From positions 23,985,718 through 24,049,717 of the forward strand of contig NC_046673.1 in the NCBI RefSeq assembly GCF_003369915.1: a DNA stretch of 64,000 bases, in the 5' to 3' direction. This stretch comes from Drosophila miranda. Its lineage: Eukaryota; Arthropoda; Insecta; Diptera; Drosophilidae. Positions 1 to 14,248 of the stretch are shown piece by piece (position 1 is the first letter of the stretch; every line of letters starts with the position of its first letter). Both the position numbers and the translations under genes were made by a program. The notes beneath the pieces are model-generated. The model ran no database searches. It was not told the DNA's origin and was given only the letters and a program-made list of their open reading frames with translations.

Positions 1-2192
1 TTGCAATGGGATGCAATGTCTCTCCTTTTCGCACTGGGAACTGAAAACTGAATAATTAATTAGATAAGTATACGGTTTCTATTGAATTTTGATACATTTT
101 CCGGGCTTTAATCTCTGTTCCTGTGCCTTTTTTTGAAATGCAGAGCGGCGGCAGAGTTTACAAACTTCTGCAAAAGTTTTCATTCTAAATGCGCCTCGTT
201 GCAAAATGTTGGCAACACTTTTGCTCGTTTTCTTTTACTGTATATATATACTATATATACAGTTACTGTATATATGTACATATAGTGGATATATATTTGA
301 TGTTGCGTTTTGTTTTACACACAGGCAGAGGGAGAGAGAAAGATTAGAGAGAGGGGAGGGACTATGTTTGCTTTGTGCCTTTTGGCAGTTTACTGTTGCA
401 TTTCTTTCTTTCTTTCTTTCTTTTTTCTCAGCACAAATGTCAAATGTTTGCTTGATGCACAGTCCCTGACATACGAGTACAGTGCCCACCATGTCGTTAG
501 TGCCCTTCCGGATCATTCCCAGCAGTTATGGGAGGGGGATGCCCCCCTAGGAGAGCGTCCATTTGGAGCCACTGTATATGAGTACATCTATTGAAGTGGA
601 AGTGCAAGTGGATTGCATATTGCAACATGTGTGTTTAGGTGTGTGTGTTTGTGTGTGTTTATGTGGGTGTGTGGGTGTGTGGGTGTGTGGGTGTGTTGCA
701 AGCTAATTTCATTCTGTTTCTGTGACTTCCGTGCTGTCTCCCCCCCTTCGCAGTCCTCCCAGTCCGCCCCCAATTCTTGGCTTCGTCCATTGTTTGCGGT
801 CACTTTTTGAAATTTTTCTGTTGAGGTGCCTGCCCCAGCCTTTGGCTCCCGCTGCTGCTGCTGCTGTTGCAGTTGCACTTCAATATTTGCTGCTCAAACA
901 AAAAGAGGTTTTCATTTTGTCCAAAGCTAAATGAAGGCCGGTCCGGTTCGTCCAGCAGCCAAGAACTTAAAGAATCATTTGAAGGGCTCTTTCCTTGGGT
1001 TTTTGAGCCCGGATTCGGGGGCATCCGATCAAAAAATTCTGTACCAAAGGACCCCAGCCCCCAACGAAAACGTATTTTATTCTGAGAAATGGGTTACACG
1101 ATGGAGATGATGGAGAGGAGACCTTCAATGGATGTGCATCCAGAGGAAACTATTTGCGAAAATTATCGACAATTTTTGGAAATGTGGAACCTATAATTTA
1201 GTGAAGTAATTACCTAAGAAATTCCATTAAAAACCAAGGCACTTTTTGGGTAATTTTGGAGAATAATGGAGGTTATTTACCCAACAAATTTGGATTTTAG
1301 CCCATAATAGATAGTTCCAAGTTTGGGCTGCATTTTTTCTTCTTTTTTCAATATTTCATTAAGATTGGTTTGAAATTGGACACTATATCATCCTAAATAT
1401 CACATATGTAGCTGCCATTGAAAACACATGCCAAAAGAGCAGTCATTTCTGTTATTGAAGATGTTTTAACCGAATCAATACAATTTTGTGGTTCATAGAT
1501 ACACTCATACATTCATTGAGGGTAACAAAAGGCTCTGGGTGCTCTGGGTGCTCTGTGCTCGATGCTATAGAGATAGATATCCTTTCTATCTGGCTTAAAC
1601 TCTTTTCGACACTTTGTCAGTTGGTGGTGCTGTGGGCTGTGGCTGTGGGCTGTGGGCTGTGGGTTGTGGCTGCTGTGACTGTGGCTGGTGTCCAAATATT
1701 GATTAAATGCACAAAAACCAAAGCCAACGGGCAGGACTCCCCTCGCTTGGGGATGGGTTTGGGGTATGGGATGTCTAGCATAGTGACACACATAAACCGC
1801 AGGGACAGATTGCTGTTGTTGGTGTTGCTGCTGACTGATTAGCGCCTTTGCTGCCTGTTTGTGTGGCTGTGTGCAAAATTGTTGAGCAATTAAGGTTATT
1901 GACCAACAACCCGTCGAAGGGTGCCAGTCGCCGTGGCAAAGGGACACTGACGGTTGGCTGCCTTCTCGGGTGACCCAATCGCATGTACTCGTAGTCGAGG
2001 AATCAGCCAAGCGACAACAATGAAGCCCCCTGCCCATGGCCTCCACCCCCTTTCATGGCATGGCAGGGCGGAGACTACATCGACGACATTCCCTGGTCCG
2101 ATCGATGCCCATCCAAACCAATCCGCCGGATGAGAGGCGTCAAACGGAAGCGGAAGCAATTGACTGAGTGACAGGCTGCTGGCTGGTCCCGG

Positions 2193-2252
2193 CCCCAGCC
2201 CCTGCCCCAGCCCCTGCCCCAGCCCCTGCCCCAGCCCCTGCCCCAGCCCCTG
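2193..2252. repeat. 12-bp tandem repeat, five copies
   Basis: Five perfect head-to-tail copies of CCCCAGCCCCTG lie between less repetitive flanks. This is a small C-rich minisatellite in non-coding DNA. Confidence 0.95.
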
Positions 2253-5200
2253 CTACTGCTGCATCAGCGCGGCTGGCGGAATGCTGATTAACATTAACTG
2301 ATTTAAGGTGAACGACTAACCTAAATCCAAAGCTTCAGAAACAGAAGCAGAAACAGCAGCAGAAGCCGAGGCAGAGGCAGAGGCAGAGCCACAGCAGCTC
2401 CAGGCGTAAGTGGAGCGGAAGCAGAGTGTTGCAAACAAGCGAAATGAGCAAGGCAAACTGCAATTAATTTTGCACATGCAACACCCACCACCGCGCACTC
2501 GGACCCAGCCCTCCACAAAAAATAATACAGAAAGAGGAAAAAGATTTGCAAATTCAATAAAGAGATGGCACTAGTACATAGTAAATAGTACATATGTATG
2601 TGTGTACATACATATGTAGCATGGCATCGTATAAAAAAGGGAAAATCCAGAAGGTAAAATTGGGGAAAATTCGAAAATTAAGCTGGAACAAAAAAATGTA
2701 TGTAAATATTTTCCCAGCTCTGGCAGTCAATCATTTGACGGTCTACTCTATTAACAGGAAGCTTTATTTTTTTATTTGATGTCCTGTCTGCCTGTCTTCC
2801 TGTCGCCTGTCGCCCCTTTTCCTTTGGGCACGTGACCGACCATTCGGTAAACTAAAAATAAAAAAAAGTTGAATCCCCACAAGGATTAAGGGGAGTGGCA
2901 ATTAAAAAAACAAAAAAAAGAAGCATAACAGCGGCACATATGTGTGTGTGCGATTACAGACCAGTGCCCACGGCCGCCGGAAAGTATGCAACAGTTTTTG
3001 CCACCCGCGCCACCTGTAATTGACTGCTTGACAACGCTGATCCACTGCTTAGCGAACCGATACACACACACTGCGCGGCGAGACACACGTGTGTACGGTA
3101 CGCGCGAACACTGCTTGAGTGATGCATGCAATTAAACTTTTCCCTTGCCAGAGGGGGGAACCAACCAAATTAGACACAAAGGACGACCCATTGATTAGAT
3201 TCTGATTGAGATTTAAGTTCCAAATAAAATAAGGCATCAATTAAAGACGGTTCTAGGTGAAATTGAACCTTTATAGCGGTGGAAAGTGCTGCCTTAAGTT
3301 GCAGCTCAAAAACCACCATTCCTCGTACACACACATAGATAGCGCGATGGCACCACCACCAACACCACCACCACATACAGCAAAACCGCATCAAATATTA
3401 AAAACGTCGTTTGTGCAACTTTTCGAGAGTCTGTGGCGGCCCCTGTGGCCAACTCCAGCACAATGTCCAATGTCGTTGTCAAAGTTTTTGGACCCCGGAT
3501 CTGCGGCTACTTGCATGCATATTAATTGCAAACCTTCTGCTCTCTGCCTTCCGCCTGCTGAGTCCTCCCTGCCAGGAGTGGAGAGGAGACTGCGACTGTC
3601 CACCTTAAATGTCATGTCTGCCGTTCTGGGAGCCTTTTGGAGGCTGGGGGGAAGTTTATAGTTAATTATGCAATTATGACTGTGTAATACTGTTGTCCAT
3701 ATCTGATTAGATAACCATTAACTGGTCTTCTCCTCCCTCCTAAAAACTTACCTTCTACCAAGCCCGAAAAAAAAAACTTAAGATTATACGAGAACAGAAC
3801 ATACTACTACATATATGGGGATCTGTGCTATGAGCGTCTAGCTGTCAGTAAACTTAGTTTATGTTTTATTTCATTTTAATTCACGCTTTTAATTATGCTC
3901 CAAGGTACGAAATACATTGAACTATTTGTTTGTCGGTTCATCGGTTCTCTTATGCTTTTATGCTTTTATTCTTTTATGTTTTTTTTGCTAAATGTGGATC
4001 TTACATGAGAGACAAACGTTGGGATCGATACAATATAATGCAATACAATACAATACAATAGAATGCAATCTATGGGAGGGAATACTCGAATACTGTCGAA
4101 ATGAAACCAAATTCCATTTTGTATGCCTCAAAAAAACCTCAAAAACGAAGGGAACTTTTGGGGCCCGACTCTTTTCTGCACTCAGTTTTCTATCGATATT
4201 GATCTTGATACCTAAACTAGCTAACAAAATCATTATTTTGTTACCAACAACAACAAGGGGGCGGGGCACATCAGCTACACTACAAAAATATAACGAGGCA
4301 CACGTGGCTCGACATCAAGATACCCGACAGATACTTGGATACGTGGACAGACGATTCTGATATATTCCAGCTTATCAGGAATAAGTATACATTCTTTCGG
4401 TCTTTGAGTAGCGGATATACTCGTAAACAGTACTATATATGTATTTCTCTTAGCTTTTTTTGCTGCCAGTTTTTCTCTATTCTTTAATTTATGGGGTGGT
4501 GGGACGACTAGTGATATGAGGAATATATGTGTTTGTATGTTAGGGATTGAGGCATTTTCATGCAGCACCAACAGAACACTGACCTACATGACCTACCACG
4601 AGCAAGAACTGTTCTAAGGCTAGGGGTTCTCCCTTGATCTCTCTTTCTGCAGCACCTCGTATGACAATTTAGGCGGGAACTGGATGACAAGTGTTTCGAA
4701 TGGAATTCTATACTGGATGGGGTAGGTAGGGTAAACATCATTCTTATAGATACGCATTCATAAATGTATCTGCATCTGTATCTGCATCTGTGTGTAATTT
4801 CTATATTTAGTATGTATGTTTTTTTGTATGTTGTATATTGTACACTTAACATTTTGTATTTTTGCATTTTTCAATTGTTTTGTAACCATTGTTTTGTTGT
4901 TTTAGTAATCTCTTAACTTTAGGGTAATAAAAAAATACATTTCTTCTTCTATTTAGTTAATAATCATTTCGTTCCGTCGTCTCCATCTCTTGTTTCTCTC
5001 CATCTTCATCTTCATCCCTATAATCCATAGTTGTAGCGTAATACAATTTGCAACTAGACTTAATTTAATTTATAAATATATTTCCATTTAGGGGTTGGGT
5101 ATGGGTATTCCTGAAACACTGAAAGCAGTGCATGCAGTGTTTGTAGTATGCGTATGCCTATGCCTATCCTGTCACTAAAACTGAAAGTATTCTATGAAAA

Positions 5201-5453
5201 AATTCGATGGATGCCACGTAAAGTATCTTACAAATAATACAAATACATTAAAATCATTGAAGCTAACGATTAAACGATATTATTTAGCCTTTACTAGCAA
5301 TAAAAAATCTATTTAAATTCGATGTTCTTAGAAAATCAACTAATCACTTATTAAAGCTCATTGAAAAATTAAATTTGAAGAGAAAAAAAACCAGCATGGC
5401 ACGCCAGCATTTCCATAGAAATACCCATAAAAAAATTGATAGTATCTCTTACA

Positions 5454-5460
<7 letters not shown>

Positions 5461-5491
<31 letters not shown>
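5461..5491. repeat. (TA)n microsatellite
   Basis: About 15 uninterrupted TA units, in what is probably the bves 3' UTR or flank. Confidence 0.95.
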
Positions 5492-5497
<6 letters not shown>

Positions 5498-5697
5498 CTG
5501 TTTCTGTATCTGTATAACGACGCATGGCATTTGGTTTCCTTAGAAGTATTGTAATTTTTGTTTCTTGTTTTCGGTTTTCTGCGGTTAGCAAGGGGCTCTC
5601 TTTTTAGTATTACCTAAAATATACATCTAATAATACTCAAAAACACAAGTCTAAACATTTCGCTCCTCTTCCTCCTCCTGCGCACTGATCCTCTCTC

Positions 5698-6076
5698 TCA
5701 CACGGCCGTCTCGTGGTCAGTCTCATCGATCCGTCCCAGTCGCCAGGAGTTTGGATCACCAGCTAAAACGGATTGTTTTAAAAGAACAAAGCAAGTAAAA
5801 GAGAAGAGAAAGGTATATATTATTTCTCAATGTGTATTCCAGATATTAAGTTCTATTCAAGTTTTTTGAAGAGCCGACGGTTAGAAAGAGAGTTGTTTCG
5901 GCTTTTCGGGGGACGCTATCGAATGGAACACTTAATTTGTTTGATTTAACAAAGGCAGGCATGCATAGAATAGAACTCTAAAAAGCTTACGAAAAACGAT
6001 AACTATTAAAAACAGACACACAAACGGTCACACTACAAAACGGTAACGGTAAAGGTAACACAGACTTCTGAGAATA

Positions 6077-6108
<32 letters not shown>

Positions 6109-7283
6109 CCTAAGGAGCATACATACATCTTTCATTTGATTTCATTTCTGATTACTGATTTCTTTGGTGTTGAAGTTGGAGTTTTTGTTTGGACTTACCG
6201 CAATCGTAATACTTCGATATCCTGGGCAGGGCTGATACACCGATAACACCACACACACAACAGATAATCGAACGATAGTCGATTTCGGTGGTTTGGTGGT
6301 TGGTTTTTTTGTAGGATTTTGTAGGTGTTGGTTGGTTGGTTTGTAGTTTTGTAGTTGGAGTTGTAGTTTTGTTGATTAACGTTTATGATCGATTTTTTTT
6401 TTTATTTTATATTTTTTTTTTTATTTTGGACATATCGTACAACAAAATTATAGTTCACCGAAAAAATAGAAAATCAAATACATAAATTTCATCACAAATC
6501 AAACATACAGATAGTACAATATATGTATGTATGTAGGTGGGCTTTTGTTTTGATATAGGGAAGGGTAAGAATTGTGAAAGTCATTTGAGTGAGGAGGAAA
6601 GCAGAGGGAAACAGTGAGAGAGAGTGAGATATAGATTCAGATACAAATTACGAATATTCAAAATACGACTGGTGTTTGAACATTTAAACTATAGGTCAGT
6701 GTGTCACGCGCCTGCTAATCGCACGTGATATTTTGAGAGCCTCTAATCGAATTCTATTTCGAGACTATGCTATTTCAGTGTTTGAACTTTGTTGTAGATC
6801 GATTAATCAATGAATCATCCAGACAGTTCTATTCTTTAGCTATGGATTCGATTGATCTTATTTCTAATACGTACTCTAGCTACCCAAGATAAGACTATCT
6901 TAGAAAGTACTATCTGACGTATCAGATGCGCCAGAATCATTTGGTCAAGAATTTAGTCATATTTTCAGATATATGTACATATTTTCGAGTAGCTGGCTTT
7001 CATTGGATGGCCAGCAAATTATTCTTTCCACTTAATTCCTTTATAGAAGTGTTGCTCCTGCTGTAGAACCTTTAATTAGTCTCTAAGACAAGTGAATGTT
7101 TTGCTAATTACGCTACAATAATTATTGATACACGGGCTTGCAAATGGGGCGGAAGTGATCGTCAGCTCAGGTTTTGATGTGTTTACAGAGTGTGTGCGAG
7201 ATTGCCATATGCCTCACAGAATACCCAACCGCCGTGCCGTCACACTCCCGCGATCATCGGCGCTCGGCACAACAGATGGACGG

Positions 7284-7315
<32 letters not shown>

Positions 7316-9919
7316 CGACAAATCGCAATCAACAGTCGGCGCGGAGATCGCGACAATAGCAAAATTGTTTAATTAAATAGAAAATATTTTTGTTATTAAA
7401 ATAAAAAACAAATCAATGCCAAAATATTGTTAATGATGCCAAATGGTCGACAGTCGGCAGCGGCAGAGCGCGTGCCTTCCCATCGATTGGAAGATATAGT
7501 ATACATGTATCTGATACGAAACGAGTGGATGAGTGGATGTTCTTCTCTTGATATATATAATATGATTTTTAGTTTTTTATTTGCTTTCGTTTTTGGCTTG
7601 TTTACACATTCACATTTATTCCTTTCGTTATACAAATAATTATTTGTTGGGGTATCGTGTGGGGGGATATGGGACTTGGGCCTGCGATTGGAGCGGGGCG
7701 ATTATACACAGCAGATCAGATATAAATATATATAGCATGGTTATAGAGTATGTGTATGTCCTATATTGCAAGTATGGTTATGTATGTACAAAGACTTAGG
7801 TGCCTAGGTATTGCTTACACAGTATTAAATATTAATTCTAATTAGTTTTCGCGCTCAATTTGTATGCAAATCAACATAAATGTGGAGAACACAAACAACA
7901 AATAATAGCAATAATATTATAAATGTGTTAATGACAAACAAATGGGTAGAAAGTATATTAGATAACAAAAATTCATTCAGAGAACAGATCTTTTGAAGAT
8001 TTCATTTTGGGTTAAAAGATCATTTATCATTCATTAATCATCATCACTTGTCACTCGATTCCCCCGCCCCCGCCCCAACACCACTCATCACACATTGATC
8101 TTCGCTCGATCTTCAATCGCTGAAGTCGAGAGCTGTTCTCCAACCAGTTGCTTTTTTTTCGAGTATCCGAATCAATGATGTCTCTGCTGGTGGCACTATC
8201 TTTTTAGGATCTTGAAGAAGTTGCAAATTCATACAGCTGCAGATTACAATTATCTATCGATTGCCACGACTGACACAATCTATGAAACAGAACATAATCT
8301 ACACCAAAAGTCTAATCTTTGATGAGAAATCTCTTAAGCTACAGTCAAGTATCTTAATCTAATTTGAATCTGTGCTCAAGATCAGTCACAAACGTCTATC
8401 AACTTCAGATCTCGCTACGCTGCAAGATCATATGTCAGAGAACTAGCCTATGATCATGATCAGAGTCAAACAAACATCTTAACTACAACATACTATACTC
8501 GCGCGAGAGTACACTTATTCAAAATCAAACATCAAGTATGTGAATGTTTGATCATGATCAGTCGAGTATCTCATGTTCGTATCTGGATGTGGATCTGGTT
8601 TGACTACAACTCATACGAGTAGTCGTATTCAAGGATTTGAATTAACTTCAACAAATTCCGCTGATTCAATTCAATTCAATTTATAGCTCCGCTGCCTTCC
8701 CTGTGATCTTTCATTAGCGGTGTCGATTGATGGGCCTCAACTTCTGTGGAAAATGTATTGCTTTCCTTTCCTATTATTTTCTGTGGCGTGTACTTGGGGT
8801 ATCAGTGCGGGAGAGTGTAGAGTGACAAGTTAGATTTGTTTGGTCTGCGAAATTTGAATGGTGCCTGGCTTGTTTGTTTGGATCTTCGTTTTGGGTTTGG
8901 GGTTTCTCGTTTGGTTATACAAAACATATAGAGTACATATTGTAATGCTATTAGAGTGATTAGATCTGGCTAGAGGAGGAGGCGGGGGAGTGTGTGTGTG
9001 TGTGCTAGATTCTATGAGATGCGATGCGATGTTTGCTTCTGGATGATGAACAGGCGCTGGAGTTGGCGCTGGCTCTCTCTGCGATCGGATCGGCTTGATG
9101 AGTGAATGATGGACTGGATGATGACGAGGATAATGCTGCTGTTGCTGCTGCTGCTGTTGCTGTTGGTGGGCTCCTGTTCTCAGCGATTGCGTGTGTGTGT
9201 GTACCTTCTGCGGTGGCGGAGGCGGTGGAGGTATCGTGTCGTGATTGGTTGATTGTCGTCTGTTTTTTTGTTTTGGTTTTGGGTCAGAGGTGAACTGTTT
9301 TGTTGGTATGGCAAGTGGAGCGAGTAGCGAGTTGCGAGCTGCGAGTGGCATCGTTGTAGCAGCATTTCTTCATTTCCCCCTTCATTTTACAGAGCACTTT
9401 GATCGTTGTTGTTCGAGGTGGAGGAGGACTCGTGCACTCGTGGCTCTTGTTGCAGTTGCAGTTGCATTTGCAGTTGGTGTTGCAGTTGCAGTTGTTCTTG
9501 TTGCAGTTGCAGTTGCAGTTGTTGTTTGTACGTGCGACCAAGTAAGGGAACATGCTCTTCTAAAATTAGAGTTTTTTTTGTTTTTTTTTCGTTTTTTTGT
9601 TTTTTGCAAAAAGGTAAAAAGAAAAACGGAACAATAAACAGAAACGTAGAAATCAAAATGAATATAAATAAAGTTAACGAATAAATCAAACTACTTGTAA
9701 TCGTACTTCGAAGTTAGGCTAAGGTTGGGTTCCAAATGTGAGGTTAGGTTCTAGCCAAAAGTGAGGTTAAGCCATGCAAAAGCCCCGTCACAAGCAGAAG
9801 GCGTGCAAACAGAGAGCCAGAGACAGAGAAAGAGAGAGAGTTTGGGAGGTGAGAAAATGAAGGCTGAATGAAAGAGATGGACAGCTAGAGATACAGACAG
9901 GGTGACAGAGAAAGGGTGA

Positions 9920-9957
<38 letters not shown>

Positions 9958-12900
9958 GGGGAGATTGGCGACTCACCCTGCAGCTGTCGATTGATAAGCG
10001 CCGTCAGTCCATGGCCCACATCCACGCTTTTCTTCAGTATGAGCATCGGCTTATCCTCGGCATCCTCCGCATAACCCCCAGATGGCAGGAAGCCATTGCT
10101 GGCTATCGATTCGCTCACCTGCAAATAAAATCGAGTTAATCGAATCACTTATCGGAGGCGAGACTGTACCTACGGGGGGTACAGACCTGTGTGACCTGCA
10201 TGAGTTTCTTCACAACATCCCGACCCAATATATGATCAAAGACGGTCTGCAAGAAGGGCTCGGCCATAATTGACAATTTGAGCTTGTCGCGATGCCAGAT
10301 GAGCACACGGGACTCCTCCATGGCCATAATGGAGACCTGCCAAAGAGCAATAGATACGCATAAGAGATATATGTATATTTGAAAGAATGGTACATACCTG
10401 AAAGTAATCATCTGTCGATACGCCAAACCATTCCGGCGAGTCTAGGAACTGATGGGGAAACACAATATGCAATGCCCTCTGATGCTGCGACACGACCAAC
10501 CTTCAAAGTGGGGAAATCGAAATATATATCGCAGGTTCTGTTGTTGGTGGAATCGGTAATTCTGTAACTCACTTGCCACTCAGCACCAGCGACAGGCTAT
10601 CGACCTTGGTGACCTTCTCCTGGGCATAGACCTCCTGGTACTTCAGGGCACGTATAACCTTCATGCAGTTAAGCACCTTTTTGAAATGATGTCGCGTCAC
10701 ATGCAGTGGCTGGAACAGGGCCATGTATACCTGGAATACAAGAATAATGCCAACAATTAAAATATATTACCACAAGGTATAACCGTTGGGAACTATGCAA
10801 ATATGGATTTCTTAGCTTAAGTTTCCGGCTTCAAAGGAAAGATCTTTAAACACTCATCAACGTTGGGGTTTTGTATACGAAAGCGGTTATTGGTAGCCAT
10901 TACCATAACCATAACCCACATCTTCAATAATGAAAGATCTTCTCATCGATGGGTTTATTCTTTCGCTTTTGAGAATAGATTTTTGATCTTTTGAATGCCC
11001 GAGTCTTCAGAATGCCTGACTAAGTCTTACTCTACGGATCTGGGATCTCTAAAAATCTCTGGGCTTCAAAGTTGATGACTATTCACGATGGCATTCGCAT
11101 TAGTCATCATATGTAGTACCCCTTTTCCACACGATCAGCGGATGGGCATTACATTGGAAGTACTCGTATTCCCTTATAGTATTTAATGGGGCTGTTCCCA
11201 CATCTGTGCTTACAAAATGAAATGCGTTCCAGGTCGAGCCCCCAGCCCATCCCCAAAAGGTAGGAGTATCCCCAGAGAGAGAGAGAGAGATCATTGAACC
11301 CCCAAGTGCTGATCATCTCCCCAAAGGTTAGTTGGGTGTTGAGCCTCATCTGTTGCCAGGGTGCTCCCCCGTTTCCCCGTGAGTCGCGACAAACAAATTG
11401 TGGAAATTATTCAACATTTTTCCACTAAATGAATCGAATGTTGACATTCGTTTTGGCTCCGATTCGCGCCCTGCTAATCGTCAAGTACAACAAGATAGAA
11501 GCACCCCGCTCGGCGGGGGTTGCTAGATGACGCTTCGACTAGTTGTTTTTTCGGGGGCAGTCGTCTGTGATTGCCCCCCTACCACTACCTCTACCCCCCA
11601 CGCAATCGCAGCGAAATGGGCCACAGCCAGCGCACAGCAAACAGCGACTCGCGATCAGCAATCACATGGCCCAAACGATCGGCTGTTGCCATGCGAAAAT
11701 GTTGCTGTTTTGCTGCTGCTGACGCAGCCGTTAGACAGACGCTCCAGGGGGCCCCTCAGTCGCGATGGAGGCACCAACCACCAGCAAGAGGCAACAGCAA
11801 CAGCAGCAGCACCAGCAGCAGATCACATTGCATGAAACGCCAGCAGTTTTTGCCACGCGAGTGCTCTGCTCTAAATACAGAGTACATGGACTCTCATGGA
11901 CTCAAACCTTGTCGACCGACCGATAGGCGCTGCTGCATGACGCGGAGTGTAGAGGATTAGAGGCATGGTGGCAGATGGTACCATTTCAAATGGTATTATT
12001 CAGGAATACATATTCCCCATTCGCCATTCCCCCTTCTTAATCTTAGAGTCTTTCCAATTCGTTGTTGAGTTTCATGTGGATTTTCTTTCCACTTTTTGCT
12101 GTTTTGTGGCGGCAATAACATTAAACATTAACGAGCTGGGCAAAATAAATAAATAAAATAATCAAAAAGTTTAGCCCGAGCGGCAGACAAATTGTAAATC
12201 CGACAACGGGGCAGGTTTGGCGGCTTCTGCTTCTCCATTCTCCGCCTCCCATGCCGCATGCGGCATCCACTCCAGGGGCAAATCCAGCGATTCGTTTCGA
12301 TTTGCAACAGTCGCAGCCCCAGCAGTCGAGAGCCGGCGGCAGTCGTCGGTCGTCGCGGACATTGCCGCAGATGCCAAAGTCACGTACGCCAAAAGCCCAG
12401 GCGGAGCTCCGAGTCGCCAGCCAGCGCGCCGGTTTCAAATACAAAGATCCATAAAGGCTACACACGGATCGGGGATACCCTTGCAGACCGAGAGATCATC
12501 TGTTCAAAGCCAGAAGGTCTATCTTAGATGCTGAAAAGTACCATTAGAATTTAGATAGAAGAGATTTGCCCTAAGAAATGTATGGAGTAGAATGCTCTTT
12601 CATCATTCGATTGCTGTGAAACTTAGGGGACGTATTGAGTGGCTCCGAGTACTAAGTGCCTCAATCTGGGGGATATCTGATAGATAGAGGATAGATGGAG
12701 CACCAACAGATGATCCAATACTGGAATACCCCGCCTGAAAGAGTAAAGAAAAAAGTATCCGAGGTAGGTGGAGGCACAAACGGAACGAAACACTGAGAAT
12801 GGGAAGAGGCACTGACCAGAGGCCCTGGCAGATTAGCGGGTCTCTTGATGAAGATGAACTGCTGCACTGGGATAGAGATACAGATACAGATACAGATACA

Positions 12901-14200
12901 GATGAGCGATGACCATACGATTGCCGTCGTTCCTTTTTGTGTGGGAAACAAAGCGCAATTCCGCTGAGCCGCTCCGCAATTTGCGAATTGAAATCAATGA
13001 ATGCGAGAATTCCAAACACAACAGAACAAAATAATAATAATAATGCGTACACACATAATGATAATAGTACGGCGCGACCACTGGACCAATTTGAGACTTC
13101 AGAAGGGGGAGATGGGGATGATGGGGATGATAGATTGCATGATCTGAATGATTTTTATGACAGATAATGCTCTCTCCGCTCCATTTCGAGCACTTTGAGG
13201 AACCGATCCGCACTTCCAGGCGCCATAAGTCGATGGCACTGATAACGAAAAGAGTGCGCAGGCTGACCCATAAAGATCGTATAAAGATATAAGGGATTCA
13301 CAAGAAGAAATCATATAAATTATAGTGGAAAACACTCTTTATATATCAACATTGTACAACAGAATCTCTGTACAAAGCAGCATATTCATTCATTATTCAG
13401 CTGATGATCTCCTAAAGTAGTGATTCGAGTCGGATAAGCAGTAGCTTCCATTGAGATGCATCTGACAAGCAGTAGACAAGACTGACAAGCAGTAGATAAG
13501 CCCCAGAATCAGTAGAATCGCACTCCATCACAGGGGTCTTTATCATATGTACCTCTGTAAACATTTAATGCATTCCCATTCTGCGCAATTTCCAGTGAAT
13601 GCCATACGTGTTTCACGTATGTAGGTACCATATTTCCTTGCCGAATGAGTGCTCGCACTTAATGAAATGCTCTTAAAAAGCTGTGAGAACGGAGAGCTGA
13701 CCAGCCTGAATGAACAGAAGAGAGACCCCGACCGATCCTCCCATAGATTTCTGCGACAGAGCAGTGACAGCGCAGCAGCAGCAACATAAGAAGCAGTGCT
13801 GCAGCAGCAGCAGCAGCAGAAGAAAGAGCAGTGACAGAGCAGCAGCAGCCACATAAGAAGCAGTGCTGCAGTAAAAGAGGTGCAGCAACAAAAGAAACAG
13901 AAGAGGCAGCGCGGCAGCAGCAGCAGCAGCAACATAAGGAGCAGTGCTGCAGCAGCAGCAGATCCACAGGGAGCGCAGAAAAGCATTCAAGAGCCATTGA
14001 ACCTGTTGTTGTGATAAGCAAGCGCCAAGGTGTATTCAAATAGGGTAAGTCGTTACTTGAATAAGTCGTGCAATTTATATTGGCTCGAGCACCAGTCTTG
14101 CGCTTTTGTTGAGAGAATTGAAGGAAAATATCACTCTGGTATACCTCATAGAAAACACCTTGGAGCAAATGGAGCGGTCAAGAGAGCCGCTGTTTTAGCC

Positions 14201-14248
<48 letters not shown>

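Larger units (their letters stand above)
1..5697. other. Gene-free flank: bves 3' UTR and intergenic DNA
   Basis: I find no convincing coding exon here on either strand. Open frames are short, low in complexity or built on simple repeats. The right part, just below the bves stop at 5698, should hold the bves 3' UTR on the minus strand. The poly(A) site cannot be fixed, because several TTTATT (minus-strand AATAAA) candidates exist, for example around 3860 and 3967. The left part holds a 12-bp C-rich tandem repeat (2193-2252) and an AT dinucleotide run (5461-5491). Confidence 0.6.
5763..9976 (-). other. bves last coding intron
   Basis: The donor GTGAGT follows the exon end at 9977, and the acceptor TTTTAG precedes 5762. 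The intron contains GA runs (6078-6099, 9923-9954), a GACA-type repeat (7275-7314), a TTGCAG-type repeat (about 9449-9521) and a perfect CGGTCACACTA at 6025-6035, which matches Drosophila core-promoter motif 1. A 23-nt candidate cassette exon lies at 6199-6221 between a CAG acceptor and a GTAAGT donor. Nothing else in it looks coding. Confidence 0.65.

Noticed and set aside
1513-2046. 177-aa minus-strand frame
   Set aside because: Low-complexity His/Ser/Gln sequence with no recognisable domain; it ends in GTG-type repeats.
8451-8561. Two copies of the palindrome TGATCATGATCA
   Set aside because: Short and isolated in an AT-rich intron that is full of GATC words; no evidence of function.
8830-9351. 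173-aa minus-strand frame
   Set aside because: Composed of Gln, His and Pro runs from CAG, CA and GCGG repeats. All three frames of the area are open for the same reason.
13543-14168. Long minus-strand frames rich in Leu, Cys and Ala
   Set aside because: They are CAG/CTG repeats read in three frames, with no stable composition, homology or splice signal.
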